Positions 27,125-35,769 of a stretch of 64,000 bases of DNA are shown here, piece after piece. The notes below the pieces were generated by a model. That model did no database searches, had not been told where the DNA came from, and worked only from the letters and a program-made list of their open reading frames with translations. How positions within the stretch are numbered: position 1 is the stretch's first letter; each line of letters opens with the position of its first letter. The position numbers were made by a program, and so were the translations under genes. The stretch lies in assembly GCF_900176285.1 (NCBI RefSeq), contig NZ_FWXF01000010.1, forward strand, positions 62,001 to 126,000, in the 5' to 3' direction. This DNA comes from Desulfacinum hydrothermale DSM 13146 (lineage in GTDB: Bacteria; Desulfobacterota; Syntrophobacteria; Syntrophobacterales; DSM-9756).

Positions 27125-28285
27125 ATGGGCGAAATCAAAAAGACCTACGAAGAGATCAATGAGCGAATCCGCAAGGGTCGGGCCGTGGTGGTGACGGCCG
27201 AAGAGATGACCCGCATGGTGAAGACGATGGGCCCCCGCAAGGCGGCCAAGGAAGTGGACGTGGTCACCACGGGCACGTTCGCGCCCATGTGTTCTTCGGG
27301 GGTGTTCATCAATTTCGGGCATACGAAGCCACCCATCAAGGCATCCCGGGTGTGGCTGAACGATGTTCCCGCCTATGCGGGCCTGGCGGCCGTGGACGTG
27401 TACCTGGGTGCCACCGAACCCACCTTTGACGATCCGCTGAATAAGGTGCCCCCCGGCACCTTCGAATACGGCGGCGGACATGTGATCCACGACCTGGTGG
27501 CGCGGAAGCCCATTCGACTGCGCGCGGAGGCCTATGGGACGGACTGTTACCCCAACAAGCGGGTGGAGATGACGGTCACCCTGGACGATCTGCCGTACGC
27601 GGTGCTGTGCAATCCGCGCAACGCCTACCAGAACTACAACTGTGCGGTGAATCTTTCCAAAAAGATCATCTACACCTACATGGGGACGTTGAAACCCCGT
27701 CTGGGGAACGCCAACTATTCCACCGCCGGGGAACTGAGTCCTCTGCTGAACGACCCCTATTACCGCACGGTGGGACTGGGGACGCGCATCTTTCTCGGCG
27801 GTGCCCAGGGCTACGTGGTTTGGCACGGCAGCCAGCATAATCCTGACGCGCCTCGCCTTCCCAACGGCGTGCCCCGGATGCCCGCCGGCACCCTCATGGT
27901 GATGGGGGATCTCAAGGAGATGGACCCGCGCTGGCTCCTGGGGGTGAGTATTCAGGGCTACGGCTGTTCGCTGGCCGTGGGCATCGGTGTTCCCATCCCC
28001 ATTTTGGACGAGGAGATGGCCGCCTTTACGGGGATCTCCGATGCGGAAATCGTCACCCAGGTGAAGGACTACAGCTTCACCCAGTCCGAACCTCTGGCGG
28101 AGGTCAATTACGAGGAGCTGCGTTCCGGGACCATTCGGGTGGCGGGAAAAGAGGTGCCCGCGGTGCCTCTTTCCAGCCTGGTGCGAGCCCGGGAGATCGC
28201 CGGAATTGTGAAGCAGTGGATTGAGGAAGGGCGCTTTGAGTTGGGAGTGCCCCAGAAACTCCTGCCGTCGCCCACCAGGCCCTGA
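27125..28285 (+). CDS. DUF39-family homocysteine biosynthesis protein (L-aspartate semialdehyde sulfurtransferase)
   Basis: 386 residues from ATG 27125. COG1900/DUF39 proteins, first studied in methanogens and sulfate reducers, make homocysteine from aspartate semialdehyde with sulfide-derived sulfur, avoiding O-acyl-homoserine. Two likely functional cysteines are visible in GTFAPMCSSGVFINFG and EAYGTDCYPNKRVEM. In many genomes a NIL-ferredoxin partner is adjacent; I see none here. The start is uncertain: a GTG at 27047 overlaps the thioesterase stop and an ATG at 27113 is also in frame; ATG 27125 has AAGG only 3 bp away. Followed 20 bp later by larE-like. Confidence 0.88.
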   Translation: MGEIKKTYEEINERIRKGRAVVVTAEEMTRMVKTMGPRKAAKEVDVVTTGTFAPMCSSGVFINFGHTKPPIKASRVWLNDVPAYAGLAAVDVYLGATEPTFDDPLNKVPPGTFEYGGGHVIHDLVARKPIRLRAEAYGTDCYPNKRVEMTVTLDDLPYAVLCNPRNAYQNYNCAVNLSKKIIYTYMGTLKPRLGNANYSTAGELSPLLNDPYYRTVGLGTRIFLGGAQGYVVWHGSQHNPDAPRLPNGVPRMPAGTLMVMGDLKEMDPRWLLGVSIQGYGCSLAVGIGVPIPILDEEMAAFTGISDAEIVTQVKDYSFTQSEPLAEVNYEELRSGTIRVAGKEVPAVPLSSLVRAREIAGIVKQWIEEGRFELGVPQKLLPSPTRP

Positions 28286-28305
28286 GGGGTGCGCGCATCA
28301 ACGGC

Positions 28306-29094
28306 ATGGACTGGATCGGAAAAGACCTTAAGATGAGGGAGCTGGGGACCGTCATGGTCCCCTTTCATTCTGTGGCCGTGGCCTATTCGGGTGGGGTGGA
28401 CAGCACGCTTCTGGTCCATCTGCTTGACCGGGTCTTGGGCCTGAAGGTCCGGGCCTGTTTGGCCCGCACGCCCTTTTTGCACGATCGGGAACTGCGGGCC
28501 GCCCTCAGCTTGGCGGAACATCTGGGGTTTGCGCTCACGGTGGTGGATGTGGATCTTTGGGCCCGGCCCCAGGTGCAAGCGAACCCCTGGAACCGCTGCT
28601 ATCATTGCAAGAAGGCCATTGTCCAAACCCTCCGCAAGTCCGTAGAGCCTGTGGATGCCTTTCTGGACGGCTCCCACGTGGGGGATCTGCAAGAAGACCG
28701 TCCGGGCCGAAAGGCCCTGAAGGAACTGGGTGTGATCAGCCCCTTGGCCCAAGCCGGCTGGACCAAGGCGGATATCCGCGAAACGGCCCGGAGATTGGGC
28801 CTTCCCAACTGGGCCAAACCCTCCCAGTCCTGCCTGGCCACGCGGGTTCCGCACGGGACGCCGCTGCGCCCGCAGATCTTAAAGAGGGTCGAAAGGGCGG
28901 AAGAGAGACTTTGGGAACTGGGATGCCACCAGGTACGCGTGCGCTGGGATCGCGGGGCCGCCCGTATCCAGGCCTCTGCGGAGGACATGCCCCTGCTGGC
29001 CCAGGACCAAGTTCGATCGCAGCTACTCGACGAATTCACGGGATGGGGCTTCGAGGGCGTGGTCTTTGATCCGGTTCCTTACGGAAGGGGCTGA
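28306..29094 (+). CDS. LarE-like ATP-dependent sacrificial sulfur transferase
   Basis: 262 residues. The PP-loop motif AVAYSGGVDSTLLVHLL near residue 25 binds ATP; NPWNRCYHCKKAIV and PSQSCLATRVPHG carry cysteines that match the LarE family, the latter aligning with the sulfur-donating cysteine in lactobacillar LarE. LarE normally sulfurates the nickel-pincer cofactor precursor of lactate racemase, but no larB, larC or larA is visible in this window. Sitting between a DUF39 sulfurtransferase and a thiouridylase-like PP-loop protein, it may serve another sulfur-insertion reaction. ATG 28333 is a possible alternative start. Confidence 0.88.
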   Translation: MDWIGKDLKMRELGTVMVPFHSVAVAYSGGVDSTLLVHLLDRVLGLKVRACLARTPFLHDRELRAALSLAEHLGFALTVVDVDLWARPQVQANPWNRCYHCKKAIVQTLRKSVEPVDAFLDGSHVGDLQEDRPGRKALKELGVISPLAQAGWTKADIRETARRLGLPNWAKPSQSCLATRVPHGTPLRPQILKRVERAEERLWELGCHQVRVRWDRGAARIQASAEDMPLLAQDQVRSQLLDEFTGWGFEGVVFDPVPYGRG

Positions 29095-29128
29095 ACGAAT
29101 TCTTTGGATGTTTTGGGTAAGGGGTGAA

Positions 29129-30118
29129 ATGACGAGACGAAAAGCGAAAGGAATCGGCCTGCTGTCGGGAGGCCTGGACAGCATTCTGGCCGTGAAGGTG
29201 CTCCAGGAACAGGACCTGGAGCTTGTGGGCATTACCTTTGTGACCCCTTTTTTCGGGCCCGGTCCGGGTCTCAAGGCGGGCCGCATGGCCGGAATCTCCG
29301 TCCGGGCCGTGGACATCGGACAGGTACACCTGGAGATGCTCAAAAACCCCCGCTATGGCTACGGCTCCAACATGAATCCGTGTATCGACTGCCACGGCCT
29401 CATGCTGCGGGAGGCAACCCGCATCCTGGAAGAAGAAGGAGCGGATTTTCTCTTTACCGGGGAGGTCCTGGGTCAGCGGCCCATGAGCCAGAGACGGGAC
29501 GCCCTCAATGCCGTGGAAAAACTTTCGGGGCTATCCGGACGCATCCTTCGGCCGCTCAGCGCCAAACTGCTTGCCCCCACCTTGGTGGAACAGGAAGGGC
29601 TGGTGGACCGGGAAAGACTTCTGGACATCCACGGCCGGGGCCGAAAGCGCCAGATGGAACTGGCGGCCCGATACGGTATCACGGACTATTCCCAGCCGGG
29701 CGGGGGCTGCATGCTCACCAAAGAAGGGTTCAGCAGAAAGTTGCGGGAACTGCTGGCCACCCTGCCGGAAGCCGGGGTGCGGGAGGTGGAATTGCTCAAG
29801 TGCGGGCGCCACTTCCGCCTGCCGGGCGGTTCCATCCTGAGCCTGGGCCGATCCAAGGCCGACAATGACCGGCTGCACCGCCTGGCCTCCCAGCGCGACG
29901 TGATTCTCAAGGTGCCGTCCCATCCCGGCCCCACGGGCGTTCTCTTCGGTGGCGAGGGAATCCCACGCGACCTGCAGACGGCGGCCCACATCGTCACCGC
30001 CTACAGCGACGTGGGCGAGGGAGAAAAGGTGGATGTCGTATGGAAGAAGGGAACGGAAAAGGGCACCCTGACCGTCAAGAATATGGGGAGAGGAAGCTTT
30101 GCGGAATTTTTCATCTGA
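29129..30118 (+). CDS. PP-loop tRNA-thiolation-like protein (MnmA/ThiI-related, NFACT-R-like C-terminus)
   Basis: 329 residues. The N-terminal GIGLLSGGLDSILAVKVLQE is a PP-loop for adenylation, CIDCHGLML gives a CxxC pair near residue 87, and QPGGGCMLTKEGFSRKL another cysteine in the middle. The C-terminal 110 residues (ELLKCGRHFRLPGGSILSLG...) resemble an NFACT-R-type domain. Proteins of this layout in Desulfobacterota are usually annotated as tRNA thiouridylases without experimental proof. AAGGGG precedes ATG 29129. It is the last gene of the sulfur-related plus-strand series and converges with nth. Confidence 0.85.
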   Translation: MTRRKAKGIGLLSGGLDSILAVKVLQEQDLELVGITFVTPFFGPGPGLKAGRMAGISVRAVDIGQVHLEMLKNPRYGYGSNMNPCIDCHGLMLREATRILEEEGADFLFTGEVLGQRPMSQRRDALNAVEKLSGLSGRILRPLSAKLLAPTLVEQEGLVDRERLLDIHGRGRKRQMELAARYGITDYSQPGGGCMLTKEGFSRKLRELLATLPEAGVREVELLKCGRHFRLPGGSILSLGRSKADNDRLHRLASQRDVILKVPSHPGPTGVLFGGEGIPRDLQTAAHIVTAYSDVGEGEKVDVVWKKGTEKGTLTVKNMGRGSFAEFFI

Positions 30119-30137
30119 AAAACCTTTCGCCCTCGCC

Positions 30138-30779
30138 TCACCGGGATGCCCGGCTACCATAATCAGCACAAAGATCCTGCAGAGGACACGGATCGCACAG
30201 GGGACGGCGGGCATGGCAGAGGGCCCGGCCGTGACGGATGAGCTGATGTGAAAGGCTGACCCAGGATTTCTGGGGGAAAAGGCGGGTCAGGTCCCTTTCG
30301 ATGCGCACAGGGTCTTTGTGTCCGGTCAGGCCCAGGCGCCTGGAAACCCGGGCCACGTGAGTGTCCACCGCGAGCCCCGGTACTCCGAAGGCGTTCCCCA
30401 AGATGACATTGGCGGTCTTGCGGCCGATACCCGGAAGGCGCACCAGTTCCTCCAGGCTTTCCGGCACCCGCCCGCCGTGGCGTTCCATGAGGATGCGGCA
30501 GAGCCCTTGAATGTTTTTGGCCTTGTTCCGATAAAGCCCCACCGGACGGATGGCGTTTTCAATCTCCTGAATGGGCGCTTGAGCGAAACGTTCCGGATCC
30601 GGAAACCGGCGAAAAAGAGCGGGCGTGACGGCGTTGACCCGCTCGTCCGTGCATTGGGCGGACAGGATGGTGGCGATCATGAGCTGAAAGGGGCTGTTGT
30701 GTTCCAGCGTGCATCTGGCGTCGGGGTAAGCGGCCTTCAGACGGTCCTGGACGGCTTGGGCCTTTTGGCGAAGTTCCAC
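30138..30779 (-). CDS. nth: Endonuclease III (DNA glycosylase/AP lyase)
   Basis: Excises oxidised pyrimidines and cuts the resulting abasic site. The helix-hairpin-helix VRLPGIGRKTANVILGNAF holds the catalytic lysine; VDTHVARVSRRLGL supplies the catalytic aspartate; ALCHARRPLCDPCPLQDLC binds the [4Fe-4S] cluster. GTG 30779 gives 213 residues, matching the usual 211, with AAAGGA 8 bp upstream; longer forms begin with non-ATG codons and add an unrelated tail. Confidence 0.94.
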   Translation of the reverse strand: MELRQKAQAVQDRLKAAYPDARCTLEHNSPFQLMIATILSAQCTDERVNAVTPALFRRFPDPERFAQAPIQEIENAIRPVGLYRNKAKNIQGLCRILMERHGGRVPESLEELVRLPGIGRKTANVILGNAFGVPGLAVDTHVARVSRRLGLTGHKDPVRIERDLTRLFPQKSWVSLSHQLIRHGRALCHARRPLCDPCPLQDLCADYGSRASR

Positions 30780-30941
30780 GGAGGCGATCCTTTCCCAAAT
30801 GGGTTGACGGGAAATACCATGTTCAAGGGTGGCGTCGCCCTTGGATGCCAAAGTTCCTGTTGGATTTCAAGTCGCCGAGTCCTTATAATGCAAGTCATGG
30901 GCGGATTGGATGTTCCCCACGGACGATGAAAGGAGTGCCCC

Positions 30942-31124
30942 ATGACGACCATGCGCCAGGTTTGCCATTGCGAAAACTGCGGCAGTGAAGCGGACATGAT
31001 CGTGACCTGTACCTGGGTCGAGGTGGAAGAAGAGCCGGGTGTGGTCAAGAAAAAGAAGAAAGAGACCCGCACTTGCACCCGGTGTGGCAATGAGGCGGAC
31101 ATGATTCTGGACGAAGAAGAATAG
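30942..31124 (+). CDS. Small zinc-ribbon protein
   Basis: Sixty residues with two cysteine groups (CHCENCGSEADM and CTRCGNEADM) flanking a lysine-rich linker, forming one probable Zn ribbon; the EADM repeat follows each knuckle. AAAGGAG is 7-8 bp upstream of ATG 30942. It is followed 14 bp later by another cysteine-containing small gene. Unknown role. Confidence 0.78.
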   Translation: MTTMRQVCHCENCGSEADMIVTCTWVEVEEEPGVVKKKKKETRTCTRCGNEADMILDEEE

Positions 31125-31138
31125 GAAAGACGGCGAGG

Positions 31139-31528
31139 ATGGTGGAGACCGATTTGGCGATGAGCGCAGCTTATTCCAAGCGACCTATGTACCGACACAT
31201 CATCGTGTGTCCCTTTTGTGAAAGCGGCCAACCGATTCCCTTGGATTTCGATGCCATTCACCGATGCCAATGCGGCGCCTGCTACAAGGTGTGCGGCAAC
31301 GAAGCCTTGGAAAACGGCGTCAGCGATATTGCGGAAGAGCTGTGGAGCGAGGATGAGCTGGATTTCATTCGATCTGTGCCCATCGATTTTTGTAACGTGG
31401 TTGTGGAAAAGGACTTCGACCGCCTGCTGGACTTGAAGCAGGCGGTGGATTCCTGCGGCATGGAAAGATTTTGTAAATTTGACAGGAACTTGGAGCTGAA
31501 CCTGATCTGGGTGAAGCGCCTTTTCTAG
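31139..31528 (+). CDS. Small cysteine-containing hypothetical protein
   Basis: 129 residues; a four-cysteine ribbon is visible in IIVCPFCESGQPIPL and CQCGACYKVC, followed by an acidic, helical C-terminal half. ATG 31139 is close to the preceding small gene (14 bp), suggesting one operon; internal ATGs at 31160 or near MYRHI could be the true start. I do not recognise the family. Immediately followed by repeat copy C. Confidence 0.72.
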   Translation: MVETDLAMSAAYSKRPMYRHIIVCPFCESGQPIPLDFDAIHRCQCGACYKVCGNEALENGVSDIAEELWSEDELDFIRSVPIDFCNVVVEKDFDRLLDLKQAVDSCGMERFCKFDRNLELNLIWVKRLF

Positions 31529-31740
31529 GAGCGTGTCCGTCAAGGCCCAGGTTGCTCCCTTCTTGTACAGACCAAAACTTGGGGCTATCAGGCGGGCCCG
31601 TGCTGCCGGCTTGGCTTTGCAGTTGTGGGGGCGGGTTCCGAACCCGTCCCCACATGGCTTTCTGAGAATTCAAAAAGCACCACGGAGCCGGTGAAATTTC
31701 ACCTGGTCAGAAGCCACAAAAAGGCTAGAGGCCGCTGTCC
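31529..31740 (+). repeat. Dispersed intergenic repeat, copy C
   Basis: Begins directly after the stop at 31528. It matches copy A over AAGGCCCAGGTTGCTCCCTT, ACTTGGGGCTATCAGGCGGG, the palindrome GGGGGCGGGTTCCGAACCCGTCCCC, and CTGAGAATTCAAAAAGCACC onwards. Best-preserved member with A. Confidence 0.8.
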
Positions 31741-31952
31741 GACAGCCATGCCCATCCCCGGGATGGCGCGTCCATCCCTGGGCCCGAGCCCAAGCGGGAC
31801 AACGGCCGGCCGGCCCAGGCCGGTTTGACGGTCGGCCCAAGGGGCGTGCCCCTTCCCTCACGCATCACGGTTGAGCCGGGATCCGTGTTGTTTGGGGCTT
31901 GCGATCGGTCTTTTTCACCTTCGATGCTCTATTTCTTTGCTCCCTGTGGTTA

Positions 31953-31981
31953 TTGACTCCCCTTGCAACCCTGGTTAACTT
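31953..31981 (+). promoter_or_regulatory. Possible promoter of the vWA-OmpA gene
   Basis: TTGACT (31953-31958) and TAACTT (31976-31981) with a 17-bp spacer in an A+T-rich stretch (31880-32130) that stands out from its GC-rich surroundings, 164 bp before the start codon. The -10 is weak. 31741-31950 contains no gene I can support. Confidence 0.45.
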
Positions 31982-32144
31982 AAAGAAGCTTTGTATCCGA
32001 GAGTTCATTTTCACGTTTCCATGGTTCAGCAACAAGATGAGGGACAAGAAGGGTAAGGGCCGCTCAGGCTTGGCGCTGAGCTTTTCGGTTAGGTGGATTT
32101 GGCGGCAAATGAGCAAGATGTGAACTCGTTCAAGGAGGTTGATC

Positions 32145-33173
32145 ATGAGAAAGGCGAAGTTCTTCCTGGCTGTGGCAGCGGTGATGGTCACCGCCGGTTT
32201 TCTTTTGGCCTTTGGGGGCAGCGCCCAGGCCAAGATGGTTCCCAAGGTGGATAATTTCATTCTCTTTCCCGATCAATCGGGTTCCATGTACATGACCCAC
32301 GGCAAGCTGGGCGTGGTGAAGATGGTGGCCGCCAAGGATCTCATGATGAAGATGAACGAGCGGATCCCGGAATTGGGCTACCAGGGGGCGCTGGATCTCT
32401 TTGCCCCCTGGCAGGTGGTGGCCGAGCCCGCCGTCTATGATCGGGCCTCCTTTGGCGCCGCCCTGGAAAAGATTCCCTCCGACCAGGGCATCTTCAACCG
32501 CCTCACCCCCATGGGCCCGGGCGTCAGCTCGCTGGATTCGGTCCTGAGCGGTCTTCGCGGCAAGACGGCGGTGATCGTGGTTTCCGACGGCGGTGCCAAC
32601 AAGGGAGCGGATCCGGTGGCCGCGGCCCAGGCCATTCACCGCCGGTATCCCGATGTGTGCTTTCATGTGATCAGCTTTGCCGAAGATGCCAAGGCCCGGT
32701 CGATCCTCAAGAAGATCAGCGAAATCGGCGGCTGCGGCGTCTACGCGGAAGGCACGGACCTGCTGGCCGACGACCAGGCCCTCAATCAATTCGTCAAGGA
32801 CGTCTTCTACGCCGAGCAAATGGAACCGCAACCGGAAGTCATCGTGCTTCGCGGTATCCACTTCGATTTCGACAAGTCCGACATCAAGCCGGAATGGCAG
32901 CCGGTGTTGGATGAAGGGGCTGAGATTCTCAAAAAGCATCCCCAGATCCGCATCATCATCGAAGGCCATACGGATTCCATCGGGACCGAAGCCTACAACC
33001 AGAAGCTTTCCGAACGCCGAGCCAAGGCGGTCTATGACTACTTTGTGGCCAAGGGCGTGGAGGCCACCCGCATGAAGGCCGTGGGCTACGGCGAACTCAA
33101 GCCCAAGGCGGACAACGCCACCAAGGAAGGCCGGGCCATCAACCGGCGCGTGGAAATCAAGGTCGTTCAATAA
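32145..33173 (+). CDS. Exported vWA-OmpA fusion protein
   Basis: 342 residues with a clear signal peptide (KKAKFF-like basic start, hydrophobic AVAAVMVTAGFLLAFGG, cleavage after AQA). The middle region has a von Willebrand A fold: LFPDQSGSMYM is a canonical MIDAS DxSxS, and AVIVVSDGGANKG follows as expected. The C-terminal 110 residues are an OmpA peptidoglycan-binding domain (FDFDKSDIKPEW, EGHTDSIGTEAYNQKLSERR). Probably periplasmic or outer-membrane-tethered and metal-binding. AAGGAGGT lies 5 bp before ATG 32145. A terminator follows. Confidence 0.92.
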   Translation: MRKAKFFLAVAAVMVTAGFLLAFGGSAQAKMVPKVDNFILFPDQSGSMYMTHGKLGVVKMVAAKDLMMKMNERIPELGYQGALDLFAPWQVVAEPAVYDRASFGAALEKIPSDQGIFNRLTPMGPGVSSLDSVLSGLRGKTAVIVVSDGGANKGADPVAAAQAIHRRYPDVCFHVISFAEDAKARSILKKISEIGGCGVYAEGTDLLADDQALNQFVKDVFYAEQMEPQPEVIVLRGIHFDFDKSDIKPEWQPVLDEGAEILKKHPQIRIIIEGHTDSIGTEAYNQKLSERRAKAVYDYFVAKGVEATRMKAVGYGELKPKADNATKEGRAINRRVEIKVVQ

Positions 33174-33192
33174 CCGGTAATCTGCCACTCAC

Positions 33193-33224
33193 AGGCCGGG
33201 CGGCTTTTGCCCCCGGCCTTTTTT
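33193..33224 (+). terminator. Intrinsic terminator of the vWA-OmpA gene
   Basis: AGGCCGGG pairs with CCCGGCCT around a short loop, followed by six T; 20 bp past the stop. Confidence 0.85.
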
Positions 33225-33239
33225 AATCCAGGACCCCTC

Positions 33240-33656
33240 ATGAAAAAATTCTTGATCCTACCCGCTGTCCTGATCTGCCTGACGGCATGGGAAATACACG
33301 CCTGGGCCCTGAGTGAGCAGAAAGTGGCCGAGGCCTTCGGCGTTTTTCAAAAGGAATGGATGGACAAACTCTCCCGCCACGGCATCTACGGTCCCAAACA
33401 TATGACGGTCCGAAAGAGCCGGGACGGATCTCTGGTCGTGGCCAGTTACAAGGAACTGGGTGCGGTCAAGGGAAGCCGTGTCAAGAAAACCGATTCCAAG
33501 GCGTGCCCCTTCGTGGGAGTGCTCCACTACGAGGAAATCGTTTTTGAAAGCCGGGGCCCCACGGAGCAGATCGCTCGAAAAGGCCCCTTCAGGGAGGCCG
33601 GAAGAACCAACATCACGGAGATCTTTCGGTTCGCCGATGGGAAGTGGATTTATTGA
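33240..33656 (+). CDS. Exported hypothetical protein
   Basis: 138 residues; N-terminal signal peptide (MKKFLILPAVLICLTAWEIH, likely cut near AWA). The mature part contains KHMTVRKSRDGSLVVASYKE and TEIFRFADGKWIY, a beta-rich pattern without catalytic motif. ATG 33240 is right after the terminator, so its promoter must lie within or upstream of it. Function unknown. Confidence 0.75.
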   Translation: MKKFLILPAVLICLTAWEIHAWALSEQKVAEAFGVFQKEWMDKLSRHGIYGPKHMTVRKSRDGSLVVASYKELGAVKGSRVKKTDSKACPFVGVLHYEEIVFESRGPTEQIARKGPFREAGRTNITEIFRFADGKWIY

Positions 33657-33728
33657 GTCCTTGCCCTCCACGGCGGGAACGGCCATACTGGCGCCGAACC
33701 CATTCCTGACAATGGAGCGCGGCGAGCT

Positions 33729-35738
33729 GTGGTCAGCGTACAAAATATCAGCAAATTTCTTGGCAACCGGGAGCTTTTCCGAGACGTTTCCTTCCATATC
33801 CATCCGGAAGACCGCATCGGGGTGGTGGGCCCCAATGGGGCGGGCAAGACCACCCTCTTCCACATCCTGATGGGTGAAGTGGAACCCGATACGGGTTCCG
33901 TCACCAAAGCCCGAAACACCTCTGTGGGCTATCTGCCCCAGCAGTGGATGCCGCCGGCCCAAAAGAGCGTTCTCCAGCATACCCAGGAAGTGCACGCGGA
34001 ACTTCATGCCGTCCGAAGCGAGGTGGAGCGACTGGAAGCGGCCATGCGCCATGAAAGCGATCCGGAGCGGGTGGAGGCGATGGCCGCACGCCACGCCCAC
34101 CTGCTGGAGCGTCTGGAACATCTGGGCGGCTACGACCTGGAGGCGCGCGCCCAGAAGATCCTCGCCGGATTGGGTTTTTCCCAGGAGGATTTGGATCGTC
34201 CGGTGGCCTCCCTGAGCGGCGGTTGGGTGATGCGGGTGGAATTGGCCCGGCTGCTCTTGGCCGAGCCCGAAATCTTGCTGTTGGACGAACCCACCAACCA
34301 CCTGGATCTGGAATCCCTCCTGTGGCTGGAAGATTTTCTGAAAACCACCCGATCGGCGGTCCTGCTCATCTCTCACGACCGGGCGTTTCTCAACGCCGTG
34401 GCCCGCAGGATCCTGGAGGTGGAAAACGGACGGGTGGAACAATACAACGGCAACTACGATACCTATGTGGAAGAGAAGGCCCGAAGGCAGGAGATCCTCC
34501 TGGCGTCCCATCGCAACCAGCAGGAGCGCATCCGGCAGATCGAACGTTTCATTGCCCGCAACCGCGTGCGCAAGGATCGAGCCCGGCAGGTGCAAAGCCG
34601 GCTCAAGATGTTGGAAAGGATGGAACGCATCCAGGTTCCCGACCAAGAAGCCACCATCCAATTTCAGTTCCCGGAACCGGACCGTTGCGGCAAAAGGGTC
34701 TTTGAACTCCAAAAGGTGCACAAGGCCTACGGCGATCATGTGGTCTACGAGGGTGTGGACCTGGTGGTGGAGCGGGGAGATCGGATCGCCATCATGGGTC
34801 CCAACGGAACGGGAAAGAGCACCCTGCTCAAGATCCTGGCGGGAAAGGAAGCGCCGACCCAGGGCCGTCGTCTGGTGGGGCACCGGGTCCGCCTGGGCTA
34901 CTACGCCCAGCACGTGTGGGAAGAATTGAACCCGGACCATTCGGTCCTGCAGGAGGTGGTCTCCATTGCCGGCTCCATCCCCCAGAGCCAGGTTCGAGCC
35001 CTTCTGGGGTGCTTTCTCTTCCGCGGCGACGACGTGGAAAAGAAGGTGCGGGTGCTCAGCGGCGGCGAAAAGGCCCGTCTCACCCTCTGCAAGCTCCTCA
35101 TCCAGGCCCCCAACGTACTCTTGCTGGATGAACCCACCAACCACCTGGACATTCCCAGCCGGGAGATCCTGGAAGAGGCCCTGGACGATTATCCCGGGAC
35201 GCTGTGCCTGATCAGCCACGACCGGCGCTTCATCAACGCCGTGGCGTCCAAGATCCTGGTGGTGGGCCCCAAGAAGCTCGAGCTGCTGCCGGGAAACGCC
35301 GACGACTACGAGCGTTTCTGGAAAGACGCTCTGCCGGCAACGTCCCGTGAGACGGCGGGCGACGAAGGCCCGGGCCAGGTCAAGGCCAAGGTGGATGCCA
35401 AAGAAAGAAAGCGCCTGGAAGCCCAGTGGCGAAACGAGCTCTACCGGCGGACCAAGCCACTCAAGGAAGAGCTGGAGCGGTTGGAGGAGGCCCTGGATCA
35501 GGCCCACCGACAAAGGGACGAGCTGAGCGAGCAGCTGGCGGATCCGGCCACCTACCAAGATGCGGCCCGTGCCGCCCAGCTGCAGCGGGCCTATCGCCAT
35601 TGCCAGGACGAGATCCAGCGGTTAACAAAGACGTGGGAGGATACCGCCCTGGAACTGGAAGAGGTGGAAGAGCGGTTCCGGGAAGAAATGGAACGCCTGC
35701 GCCGAGAGGTCTTGGGGCAGGCGGCTTGCGAGGGCTAA
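33729..35738 (+). CDS. ABC-F family ATPase (Uup-like)
   Basis: 669 residues with two ABC cassettes and no membrane domain: Walker A GPNGAGKTT and GPNGTGKST; signatures ASLSGGWVMRVEL and LSGGEKARLTL; Walker B with LLLDEPTNHLD twice. The linker of about 80 residues and a C-terminal coiled coil (KPLKEELERLEEALDQAHRQ) match the Uup subgroup, which acts on stalled ribosomes. Starts at GTG 33729; no ATG with a better site is present upstream. Confidence 0.93.
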   Translation: MVSVQNISKFLGNRELFRDVSFHIHPEDRIGVVGPNGAGKTTLFHILMGEVEPDTGSVTKARNTSVGYLPQQWMPPAQKSVLQHTQEVHAELHAVRSEVERLEAAMRHESDPERVEAMAARHAHLLERLEHLGGYDLEARAQKILAGLGFSQEDLDRPVASLSGGWVMRVELARLLLAEPEILLLDEPTNHLDLESLLWLEDFLKTTRSAVLLISHDRAFLNAVARRILEVENGRVEQYNGNYDTYVEEKARRQEILLASHRNQQERIRQIERFIARNRVRKDRARQVQSRLKMLERMERIQVPDQEATIQFQFPEPDRCGKRVFELQKVHKAYGDHVVYEGVDLVVERGDRIAIMGPNGTGKSTLLKILAGKEAPTQGRRLVGHRVRLGYYAQHVWEELNPDHSVLQEVVSIAGSIPQSQVRALLGCFLFRGDDVEKKVRVLSGGEKARLTLCKLLIQAPNVLLLDEPTNHLDIPSREILEEALDDYPGTLCLISHDRRFINAVASKILVVGPKKLELLPGNADDYERFWKDALPATSRETAGDEGPGQVKAKVDAKERKRLEAQWRNELYRRTKPLKEELERLEEALDQAHRQRDELSEQLADPATYQDAARAAQLQRAYRHCQDEIQRLTKTWEDTALELEEVEERFREEMERLRREVLGQAACEG

Positions 35739-35769
35739 CCGATACACGTGTGAACAGGAAGGGGACCAG

